Made by a program: the position numbers and the translations under genes. From Chrysomallon squamiferum (taxonomy: Eukaryota > Mollusca > Gastropoda > Neomphalida > Peltospiridae): a stretch of 21,500 nt of DNA. Every line of letters begins with the position of its first letter. The stretch's first letter is position 1. A model generated the notes under the pieces. The model was not told where the DNA came from and ran no database searches. It was given only the letters and a program-made list of their open reading frames with translations. This document shows positions 1 through 10,505 of this stretch, one piece after another. The stretch is taken from NCBI GenBank assembly GCA_012295275.1, contig CM022667.1:17538745-17560244 (forward strand), in the 5' to 3' direction.

Positions 1-293
1 GCAAAAGATACAAACAAGGCAAGGTTCTAGTGGGCTATATCAGATCTTTTTTTTATACTATGCAGAACTGATTTCCTCCTTTTTTTAGTTCCAGTTGTAA
101 GTATTTATAAATTGTTTAACACTGAGGTATTCTGAGTCATTACAGTAGTAAAATGTTTACAGATAAATGTTTTATTTTTATTTTTATAGTTTTTCAATAA
201 AATATTTAATTACATAGATATTTAACTGAATGTTACCTAGAATATGAAAGAAATGAGACAATAAAACATTGTAATATGAATTGTGTGTAATAC

Positions 294-2247
294 CTTTATT
301 CTGGTTTTTTGGATATCTGAGCAGTCTTCAAATCGAATTGTGTAACCAATTTCTTCTCCTAGAATAGCTCCCCTTTCTTCTGCAATTCGATCTGCCACCT
401 GCAAAGTGGCATGTTCATTAACCAACAATAGACAGGCTTCAGTATGGTAAAATTGTTTGATGCACAGATTATTTTTGGTTCTATATATTTTTACAGATGT
501 TTGTATTATCTTAGAATAGAGATTCTGAAAAATACCCAGAACGACTGAGTAATGAAACATTTCATAACTATATTTATGGTTGCCAGAAATCTTACTAGCT
601 GGTATACTTTCAAAAACAATTTCACACTAGTATTAAGTCTCTGAAAACCAAATATTATAAATATTATTAAATACTAGCCTACATAATTACAAAATTGCAT
701 TACACAATTTTGTTCCATTTAACGATACATACATATAACTACAACCATATTTTGAAACTTTATAAAAGATCTTAATTTATGTATCATTACATCTACATAA
801 TAAAATATGTTCAGCTGATCAAATTACCGTCACTACAGCTACACGACGTGGTTGTGTTACGCAGATCACATGACCTTCGGCTGCCCATCCAGCTTCCAAA
901 AGATACTGGAATAATAAAACAATTAGGAATTACTTACTTGAAATGTTACTTGCAAAATGCAAGGAAGATTTAGACACGTCATTCAATATGATACACAATC
1001 ATGGTTGTCTATGCAAGACTGCACATATATATATACACATGTCAACAAAATCATCAAAAACAAAAGTGATTTCAGTTGTTTTATACCTTTCCAGTTATTT
1101 ATCTTGATCCTCTCTTTGACCATACCAAACATCAAATCTATCTCTAATCTACATCAAATCTATCTCTAATCAGTGAAGAGCATTTGTAACTATGTTATTC
1201 CATTCTATTTTGACATACACATTATGCTGAGCTTAAGACTGACTCCAGTATGATTCTTATTATGCCTCCATACATATGCTTGACATATTGAATATGCTTA
1301 AGATATGAGCATAGTTAAATTGCTTATTTGAGTGATAAAGCACAGATTAAGATGAAAGACCACTAAGTATAGTCTATAATATTTTAAGTTTCGACTTAAA
1401 ATACATTTTGAATAGTAAACAAAATAAAACTACTGATGACTAATACCACCAACAGCTTCAAAAAAAAAATGATGATGATGATGATCATGATCATAACAAT
1501 AAAATAATAATAAATGAGTAATATATAATAATTACTTTTTTCTCTTTATATCTTTTCCAGGAATGACAATAAATTAATTACGAAATACAGATTTTCTGAC
1601 TGAAAAATTTGTACAGTATCATTTCCAGTGCTAATATTAACATAACCTGATATTCCTTTTTATCTTTCTTTTAATGTTTCTTGCTTTTTATTATTATTAT
1701 TTTTAATTCCTATTTTAATCAAAAACTATATTGTATTTCTGCATCAAAGGTTTAAAAATTAATTACTAACCTGAGGTATTTGAGTACTCTTCCCACATCC
1801 TGTTTCTCCAATAATAATCACAGTTTGAAACTTTTCTACCAGATACAAGATATTAGTGCGATGCTGAAAATATTACACTTAATTATTTATATCCTCTTGA
1901 AAACTTAATTGAAATACAAACAAAAGAAGAAAAAAAAAAAAACTATATAAGTAACACATTTAAAAATACAAGAACAAACAAAAAATCTTTTTCAGTTATG
2001 TTACCATTTTAATACTATTATATCTTTATACCTGAAAGATAGGAAGCTTTTGCCTTTGCAGTTCCACAGACAGAGATCTGTAAGGATTATACTGGATGAC
2101 TTGACTGTTTTCTTCATTCACAGATTTTCTTTCTTCTTCCAAACCCAGACCTGGGGCTTCAGTTCCTAAAATGTTCAGTGTTAGAAATAATAAAAATATT
2201 GCCAGTTGTGTAATTGTTTTTAATTATTTATTTTTTATTATTCTTTT

Positions 2248-2284
<37 letters not shown>

Positions 2285-2865
2285 TTTTTTTCATAACCTT
2301 TACTTGGGATATTAATTCTTCAACAATTGCTTGCACTTGGTGACAGTCAAAAGCTGTGTGATATTCAAAGTGAATGCAAATACCCATAAATTTTATGATC
2401 AGTCATTTATCATTATCAAATTCTCATGATTATGATGATCCTTTGGTGTCATTGGACATTGTTATCATTTAAGAATGATAATAAAAATAAATAATTTTAA
2501 AATAAATAATGATAATAAAAAGAAGTAGCCCATTTGACTTACAGAACGGTCTGCCTGTCTCTTTAAGTTTAACCATAAAATTATAATTATGGATTTTGTC
2601 AATACAGGTCAGTGAATGCATCATTATGAATTTATGATACATTCGTAACACTGATAATTTCATTTATTCATTAACTTAATAAATGAATAATTTAATTATG
2701 GATAACATTGTAACTTGTTTAATTCCTCTTTGAAGTCTTTCGATTCAAATAATCAATCATTTAGTGCTACAGGCAGTTGCCATACTGGTAGAAGGCAATA
2801 GTCAGTATCAATATATCCAAGAAAATACCTGGTTTCCAGAATTTTGGGACAAATCTGGCTGACAT
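294..2865 (-). CDS. DHX35: DHX35, DEAH-box RNA helicase (5' half of gene, partial)
   Basis: DEAH-box ATPase/RNA helicase associated with the spliceosomal C complex. Five coding exons are visible on the minus strand: 2829-2865, 2032-2165, 1771-1863, 828-905 and 294-398. Together they give 447 nt, or 149 residues in one frame; all junctions are GT/AG and phases match (1,0,0,0,0). The start MSARFVPKFWKPG has an in-frame TAA three codons upstream. Residues 14-57 include YNPYRSLSVELQRQKLPIF, close to human DHX35. Walker A (motif I) GETGCGKST is at 76-84 and motif Ia TQPRRVA at 105-111, followed by VADRIAEERGAILGEEIGYT. The next expected exon, starting about FLTDGM, is not present in 1-293, so the gene runs off the left edge and the DEAH box itself is outside. 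It is divergent from RNF14. Identity is firm by recalled family sequence. Confidence 0.95.
906..1770 (-). other. DHX35 intron 3 with a small tandem repeat
   Basis: Intron between the Walker A exon and the motif Ia exon. It holds a direct tandem duplication of a 22-bp unit (1129-1150 and 1151-1172, differing only in the last base) and a short GAT run near 1469-1485. No coding or RNA gene is visible. Confidence 0.7.
2250..2282. repeat. Poly-T tract in DHX35 intron 1
   Basis: An uninterrupted run of about 33 T, flanked on the left by more T-rich sequence. It lies in the intron between DHX35 coding exons 1 and 2. On the minus (transcribed) strand it reads as poly-A, so it could be the tail of an old retroposon, but I see no recognisable SINE body next to it. 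Confidence 0.85.
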
Positions 2866-3499
2866 ATTTGATTAAAGGTACGGTATAAGTATAAACAGTC
2901 TTTTATCCTGCGCTGTTCATATCACCCCGCTGCAGATACACCGGATGTTGTCTTCTGATGTATATCCTGAAATTGCTTTCTTTAATGATTTTTATGTTGG
3001 ACTTTAGATAACTAATATAGAAATAGGCTTTCTTTTTTAATTCAGTTAAATATTAAAAGATTTTACGTTTTTGCAAGAGGAAGGTAACGTTATGTTTTCC
3101 ACCTAAACAATCCACGTATTTAAATATGTTCATATAAATAGGAAATAACTTTCCGCTCTTCTATTTAAATCGTATTAAGCTCAGTCTTAGAAAATACCCG
3201 ACGAAGTAATTAATTTAATTTAATTTATTTATTTATTTTCTTCACAGATATAAGTAAACAATGCGTATTTCTTTGCAGTAATTTCATGAAAATATGATAA
3301 ATTTTAATCATTTTGATAACTTATATATCATATATATTCATTATTGTAATGTAATAATTGTAACTTTGTTACATTATGATTATATCTACATTTTTTTCTT
3401 CTTTTTTGTTGTTGTATTTTTTGTTTATATTTACCATTAAGTATATTTTTGGGACATTTAGAAGGCAGATAATATGAGGGAGTAAACTGACTGCATGGG

Positions 3500-3538
<39 letters not shown>

Positions 3539-4060
3539 CACTTAATGCTGCTATAACCTTAAAATATTAAATCAAGTATTACCTGCACTCTAAAAGCTGG
3601 TTAAACAACGAAGTGCACATTAATAAAATATAATATTTTTCTCTTTTACAACAAAGATCATGTTTTGGCACCCCTTACCATCAACTCACAAAACTATGAT
3701 ATAAACAATCCTTCAAATTATTGTTTTTTATTATAATTATGACAATGGACTTTTCTTTTTTAAAAATGGGTTATATTTATAACTGTTTTTCACTATTTTA
3801 TTAATATTATTTTTGTATTAAAATATATTCTGTTATATCATTATATTCCTAATAGTAAGTCCACGATACAGAAAGCAATTACAAAAGTTCTTTGGAGCTT
3901 ATTTTGAAATAGGAAATAATTCAATGAATGCATCATGGTGCATTAATATATTACCATACCTTGTTTTAATATTAAATGTAATATATTGTTCATTTTCAGA
4001 CATTCAAATTTATTTACTACAGTGCATGTATGTGTATTTGTTGTTTAAGAGGACAAGAAG
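2866..4060. promoter_or_regulatory. Shared divergent promoter region of DHX35 and RNF14
   Basis: The two start codons face away from each other across 1.2 kb. The more GC-rich part is close to DHX35 (about 2880-2960) and contains CCGGATGT at 2941-2948, an ETS-like core typical of housekeeping promoters. The RNF14 side has a candidate 3' splice site (TTCATTTTCAG ending near 4000), suggesting a non-coding first exon further left. No TATA box is convincing for either gene. A CA microsatellite (3501-3540) sits inside. That this region drives both genes is inference from the arrangement. Confidence 0.45.
3501..3540. repeat. (CA)n microsatellite
   Basis: Twenty CA units with one CG interruption, located between the divergent DHX35 and RNF14 genes. 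Confidence 0.95.
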
Positions 4061-5365
4061 ATGAGTGACAAAGAGTCCCAGGAAGATGAATTAACTGCCT
4101 TAGCCAGCATTTATGACAGCAGTGTGTTCTGTGTTTCACAAGAGGAGCAGACACACGGAGGCCAGTTCTCTGCCTGTTTATCTTTACCAGAACCATTTTA
4201 TGTATCTTTTTCTCCAGTAGATACTTCTAAAGGTAATCTAATGAAATTGATGGATTTCTTTGTTTATAATTCTACTTAAATTGATAAATGCTTCCACCTA
4301 TAATTATAATAAAACTATATCTATATCTATATATAATGTATGTATGTATATATGTATGATCAATGTATCAATAAAGAGGCACCATTTTTGTTTTTCCCTG
4401 CTGAAAGAATTAACCTCAAAACAATTTTTTTTTATAACTGATTAAAATTACTAACTTACACACAGGCATAGGCATAAAGCATGACATACACTAATCAGAT
4501 ATACTTTTTAGGCCAGTCCATTTAGAAATAAAAATGTGTTTTATCTGACATTCAGGAATGATTCATTTATATTTTCAGACCTGAAACCTGATGGTAAAAA
4601 TATTTGTAAAATCCGATTTTTACCTCCTGTCATTTTGAATTTTATAATTCCACCTGACTACCCTTCAAAGCATTGTCCACAGTTTACACTGTCAAGTAAA
4701 TGGCTTACAAAAGGACAGGTGAGATTTACGATGTATAATATTCATATATATATGTGTGTTCTTTCTTTTTTCTTTTACTTGGCATTAATCAGAATTTTAG
4801 CTTCCAGGGAACTTGATTTTAATCAAGTTTTTAATGAAGTCATCAAAGTTGTTTTGTTCCCAATAATTAATTAAAACATTATTGAATTACTCATATCCAA
4901 AAAAATAAACTTTATACTTTTGCACATTGACAGCTGTTGAGTAAAGTTCCTTTGCTTTGCTTATTCTAACTTGCAATGTCAATTCTAGTTTATAAATTAA
5001 GACACTAGAGATGCCTAATTAACATAATACTGACTTATTCTATGAAATACTGCATGATTATGCAGTGAATGGCATTGTTAATTTGTCTGTTGACACGACA
5101 TCATAACATAAAACAGAAATATATGTTTAAAGTTTTATTTAGATATTTTTCATTAGGAATTAAACCAGGTTGTGTAGCAGTAGAGTTTTATTGCCTTGGA
5201 GATCATAAAGATATTTTTGATCCCTAGGCCCATAAGGAGGCCAACCATAATAAATGTTGTCAATGCCATGGAAAAAATTCTCTTCTTATTTTATTTTAAA
5301 TAAAAAAAATGTCCACCTCATTAATGCCCTGTTTTATATTTTCTGCATCCCATTATATTACACAA

Positions 5366-5399
<34 letters not shown>

Positions 5400-7965
5400 C
5401 TGTCTTGCCTCATCTCTCTTTCGTTCTCTCTTCTCTCCTTTTCTGACCCTGTTTTCCTTTTTTGTTTCCTCTTTTACAGCTTACAAAATTATGTCATCAA
5501 CTGGATCAACTTTGGAAAGAAAATGAAGGCAGTGTTATTCTTTTCCTATGGGCAGATTTCTTGCAGAATGATACTTTTTCTTTCCTTAATTTATCTTCCC
5601 CACTAGATCTTTCAAATGTGATTTCAAATAAAGGCTATGAACAAAACCTGAAAAGTAAAGATCATGATGAACGTGCTATTCAGGACATCTCATCACAGTG
5701 CCTTCTTAAGCTGACAATCCTAGACTTCGATAAGCAGGAGGAGCAGCGTCAGTTTGAGAGGACAATGTATATGTGTAACGTCTGCTTCATGGAGAAGCTT
5801 GGTTCCCAGTGCATTCAGTTTCAGGCATGTGGCCATGTTTACTGTAAGAAGTGTATGAGTGATTACTTCACTGTGCAGATACAGGATGGAAATGTCAGCA
5901 GTTTGACTTGTCCTGAACACAAGTGTGAATCTCAGGCACATCCGTCTCAGGTTAGTGTTGGTAAATTACTGGTTCTCTTGGCATCTTGTCGGTATTTCTG
6001 AGAGACAATAAAGATTAAAAACAAATTAATCATATAAACCATATTTATTTCCATATTAAATAAGATTCAGGTACTAACTCAGTGAAATGATATTTGTTTT
6101 AATTAAAATAATCAAAGATTTCTTTTGTTGGCCACAGCTGAGGTTTAGTAAACAATTAATTTCTATTCAAGAAATTATATCATTATTATTATATGTTTAT
6201 TATGTAGATAATGATAATTATTATTATTATTATTATTACATTACTAATGCATGGGTTCCACCTCTCCAGCCAGAACCACTTTCCTAATTTCTGCTATAAA
6301 AGATATGTACTGTCTTGATGGTGCATAAGACAGTGCATCTCTTACTGCTTATCAGAAGGGACTGTTTCACTCGCCAGCTACATTTTTCAACAAATATCTA
6401 TTAATGTTATGTAGAATAAAATAGGAATTAATTTGAATGTATTTTGTAGGTGAAAGATTTAGTCAGTGTGAAACTGTTTGCACGGTATGATACCCTGCTG
6501 CTGAAGTCGAGTCTTGATCTCATGAAGGATGTCATGTATTGTCCTCGTCCAGTGTGTCAGGTCCCAGTTATCATTGACTATGAAAATGGCATGGCAACAT
6601 GCAGCTCCTGTCACTATGTTTTCTGCATTCACTGCAAGCTTGTTTATCATGGTTTATCAGCATGTAAAATAAAATCAGGTACATAAAACAAGATTTTTGA
6701 ACATAAGACATTCAGTTGTGCCTCATATAAAAAAGTTGTTTTTATGGGGCTGTTACTGTCAGATTATAATTAATCCATGTGAGATTTACTAACATGATGT
6801 GTAATATAAGTTTGATTTAATCTAGAACCATATTTTGGTAGTATAAACTAAATTTATTAAGAAGATATTAATATGTGTACCTATCTATTTTGCGTAATTT
6901 ATGCTTTTAAGTGTATGTAGAGTTTAAAGGAAATCTTAACCAGCCATCCACCTTCACGCCCAGTGATGATCAAGTCCTTTCAGTTGCACAAGTATGATAG
7001 GTACATTAAAACTTAGTGGAGGTTTTATTTCTTTCAATACTGATACAGTAAAACTTACCATATAAAAAAGGTTAAAAGATATGTTGTTGGAAAAAGAATA
7101 AAATAAAGAATGACTCTTTCTGCAGATGAATTAAGTGCCCTCCGAGAACAGTACTTGACAGCAGGACCAAATGAAAAAATATTTTTGGAAAAGCGTTATG
7201 GAAAGCGCACGTTACAACAAGCTGTGGAGGAAAGCTTCTCAAATGACTGGATTGCTCAGTTTTCCAAACAGTGTCCTTCTTGTGGAACTCACATACAGGT
7301 ATTGTAATATTATACCTGCAGAATAATGATTAGTGTGTTTAATTTCTACTTTTATTTTACATAACTTAAGAATGTTGTTTGAGCAAAATACTTCATTGTC
7401 ATTATGTTATTGTTTGGGTTAGTTTGTCATTGTTGTTAATAATAAAGATATAAGTTTATAACAATAAAATAATCCACCTGTTATGTCAAGACATATGATA
7501 CACTTTGTCTTGTGCTGTTGACCAGACACTTGACAAGTGTTTGTGAATATTCTGCCACTGACACAAAAAGTTGACTCAGATATCACAGGATGTGGGAAGG
7601 GTGTCTTGGATTTGCCAGCCATCTCTCTCTGTATTGATATTGTCATCACCTTCATATTAATATTAGTAATGACTGCTTATTTTTATTTGTATTTTTATAA
7701 AACTAAGTTTTTCTGTATTAAATAAAATTTATGTTGGTTTTTATCTTTATATTTTCTACAGAAGATTGATGGATGTAACAAGATGACTTGTACCAAATGT
7801 AGAAATTATTTCTGCTGGATTTGTGAGAAGTCACTGTCCAGGACAAATCCTTACAATCATTTCAGTGATGCAAGAAATGAGTGTTTTAACAGACTGTTTG
7901 AAGGAATAGATCAGAATGAATTTGATGATTTGGAAGAAGACGATGTAGACATTTTATTAGATTAA
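4061..7965 (+). CDS. RNF14: RNF14, RWD-domain RBR E3 ubiquitin ligase (complete)
   Basis: Ring-between-ring E3 ligase; the human protein (ARA54) is an androgen receptor coactivator and acts in ubiquitination at stalled ribosomes and RNA-protein crosslinks. Coding exons: 4061-4232, 4579-4718, 5480-5950, 6450-6678, 7126-7298, 7762-7965; 1389 nt, 462 aa against 474 in human. The start is fixed by an in-frame TAA five codons upstream. The RWD domain spans about 8-135 (QEDELTALASIYD; PPDYPS). RING1 ligands are C203, C206, C221, H223, C226, C229, C248, C253. IBR: C292, C297, C312, C315, C320, C323, H328, C333. RING2: C387, C390, catalytic C400 in DGCNKMTC, then C405, C408, C413, C416, with H428 and C436 further on. 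The C-terminal tail is acidic. All junctions are GT/AG and phases agree. No defect is visible, so it is probably functional. Confidence 0.96.
5361..5399. repeat. (CA)n/(TA)n microsatellite in RNF14 intron 2
   Basis: A CA run of about 15 units passing into TATATAT. It is followed by a CT-rich stretch that acts as the polypyrimidine tract of the acceptor at 5479. Confidence 0.9.
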
Positions 7966-8405
7966 AAAAATCACGGAGAAAATGTTTTTTGTGATAGTTT
8001 TGAAGGTGAATTTATCTTGGTTACAGTAAAATAAGGTATTTTTTGGTTACTGGGATTTTTTTTAAATATATATTTTTAGTTATTATTATTATTCATTGTT
8101 TAATTTATTTTTCATTATATATTTTATTATTTATTTTATTATTATTTTATATATTTATTATTATTTTATTATTATTTTATATATTTATATATATATATAT
8201 ATAAATATATGTATATATATATATATATATTAATCTTTTTTATTATATTACATATTTATTTATTTTTATTTTTTATTTTTTTGCATTAAAAATATAGTTT
8301 CTTTATAGATGTGTGTGTGTGAGTGTGTGTTATTACTTATATGAAATCATGAAAAGAAACCCTGAAAGTGAAACAGGTTGAAAAGGCATTATTTCAGAAA
8401 ATAAA
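7966..8405 (+). other. RNF14 3' UTR and candidate poly(A) signal
   Basis: Follows the RNF14 stop. The sequence is AT-rich, with an imperfect TTATT/ATATAT low-complexity block at about 8085-8280 and a short TG run near 8312-8330. The first canonical AATAAA that I see is at 8400-8405. Other AATAAA-like hexamers occur further on, so the true cleavage site is uncertain. Confidence 0.4.
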
Positions 8406-10487
8406 TATTTCTTCAATTTGTTCCGTTTACTGAAAATGTTGTCTTCATTTTTAAAGCCCCATTTTTTGTTTTTTTAACAATTTCCAGCCTCTTCAAATTA
8501 TTTGTTGTACTTAAGATTAAAAACTGTCAGTGTTTACCAAAATTGAGTTAATCCAAAATGTACGTTTTCCTTAATTTGTAGAAAACCATATTCTTTATTG
8601 TGTTTGATTTGATTTCTGGTTTTCCTTTTAAATAAGATTCATTATTAATATTTATTTATCATACATTTTGTTTAATATTGTCTTTATCACTCAATATATA
8701 ATTATTTTCCTTAATTACATGTTTCTTTCTGAATTTATTTCAAGTATCTGAAATGAAGGTAAATAAATATTATTAAAATAATGATAAAACAAGAATAAAA
8801 GAAAAACAAATATGCACTTAAGTAACATTTCTGGCCTCCATTTAATTATAACAAACTATAATTAAATATACAGTAAATGTTTTTAACATTTATTTATAAT
8901 TTGTTACTGCATGTATACATATATGAAGTAAATACATAAAATAATTGTTTGATGCCATATTTATTTTATACTACTGTAATATGATAAAATATTTGTATTT
9001 GCTATATCAGAATCTGTCATGACCACTTATTTCAGTATATTACAACACATCAATGTTACAGACTACAGTACTTTGTAGCCAAGTAACTAGCTACGTTTAA
9101 AAAAAATTGGTAACAGAAGGTGTTAACAAATGTAAAGGTGAATGTACGTAAATGACAAGCAGTAGGTTAATCTGGCATACATTAATTAAAATGGTGTCAA
9201 CAATAAGATGCCCTCCAAAATATGTTGCTAGGTACAATGTAAGCTTAACAAAAAGAAATAAGAAATGGAAAATAATTAAATGTAACAAGGTTATATAATT
9301 TTTGTACAAGTGAAAGTGAAATGGAGTTATATCAAAGCCATTTTTCTTTTATCTAGTGTATAGACCAAAGAATTAAAAAATATATACATGTGTTTGAAAT
9401 TTTCAAAATTGTTCTCAAACATAATAACAGAAAAATAATAATAATTAAATAAAAGACAAATAATAAGAATAATCAAATGTAGTTAGAGTTTAAAATCTGG
9501 GTATACAGCTATAACTGCAGTGAATAAAGTTAGTTACTTGTTTTTACAGATCTCCTCAGACTGCGGAAATTGCATTGTTATGTTTTGTTTTTTAATTCAC
9601 AAAAGATACAGATGTGGATCTTTAGTTACAGAAATTCATTCAGTAAGCTGCAACATAAATATTTCTATAATAAAGTGTATTATCTGCAGTTCCAAACTAA
9701 ATTGATATTTTTGCAATGTAGAAGGCTGCTTAGTTTTTAAACATTTCACTTAAAGTCAAATTTTATCTTGGTTTTAGTTAAGTTAAACCGACTATTTACA
9801 AAAATACCTCTAGATATTTTTATACTATGAGCTGTGGGCACAGAATCCTGTAGCACATTTTAATTAATTTTATCAGATTTTTTACTGATGTTTATAAGAG
9901 ATTTTTTTTTTTTCTTTTTTAACTTATAAGAGATTTAAAAAAAAATCTTTTTTTTTTTCTTAAGTTCTGCTGATGTTCTTTACAGATATCCCAATAAAAA
10001 GTTTGAGCCAGATATATATTTAATTTCAGAGACATACAGCATCCTATTGTTTCAAACATTTTTAATCAAATTTCCTCTCTTCTGTTCTCATTTTTGTAAT
10101 CCTCAAGAAAATTTTCAGCTACTACTCTAAATTTCCTACTAGTGTTGTTTTGGGGTTTGTTCGTTACATATGTATATGAGGGGGTTCATTTGTATTCATT
10201 TATTTTCATTTTTATGCCTTGATTTAGTTGGTATGGCCAATAGAGAATCCACAAAAAAAAAATTAAATGAATCAAAATTTATGGACAGATGTTCACAATT
10301 AAGTAAATGCATGTGCATGCCTGCACAAAACAATATAAATCATCAGTATCGTTTTCCTTTCTTTCCTAATTTTTTTAAATTTTTGTTAAAATATTTGTTT
10401 GAATCTTATCTTCACTGGTTATTTTACTTTCTAATTTGCTTAAAAAATAGATGAATATAATCATGCAACACTTGATAATGTACAGTA
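8406..10487. other. Gene-poor convergent spacer
   Basis: About 2 kb of AT-rich DNA between the RNF14 3' end and the ML-domain gene 3' end. Open frames here are short, lack coding character and are broken by homopolymers. A local imperfect duplication of TTATAAGAGATTT occurs at about 9892-9905 and 9925-9938, each next to poly-T or poly-A. I see no RNA gene, transposon ends or conserved protein. Confidence 0.55.
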
Positions 10488-10493
10488 TTTATT
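10488..10493 (-). other. Poly(A) signal of the ML-domain gene
   Basis: AATAAA on the minus strand, about 13 nt after the TGA stop of the last ML exon. It is close to the stop, but it supports the very short final exon. Confidence 0.5.
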
Positions 10494-10505
10494 TAAATAA
10501 TAAAG

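Noticed and set aside
5720-5941. 73-codon minus-strand frame
   Set aside because: Shadow of the RNF14 RING1 exon on the other strand.
9097-9309. 70-codon minus-strand frame, and a plus-strand frame starting MVSTIRCPP in the same place
   Set aside because: Both are hydrophobic or lysine-rich chance frames in AT-rich DNA, with no splice partners or homologues that I recognise.
9520-9705. Cys-rich 61-codon plus-strand frame with an upstream acceptor-like TTTTTACAG
   Set aside because: Residues resemble no family, there is no partner exon, and spacing of the Cys is irregular.
10170-10454. 94-codon plus-strand frame
   Set aside because: Dominated by F/L/K/N codons from AT-rich DNA, crosses poly-A and poly-T runs, and has no recognisable motif or good start context.
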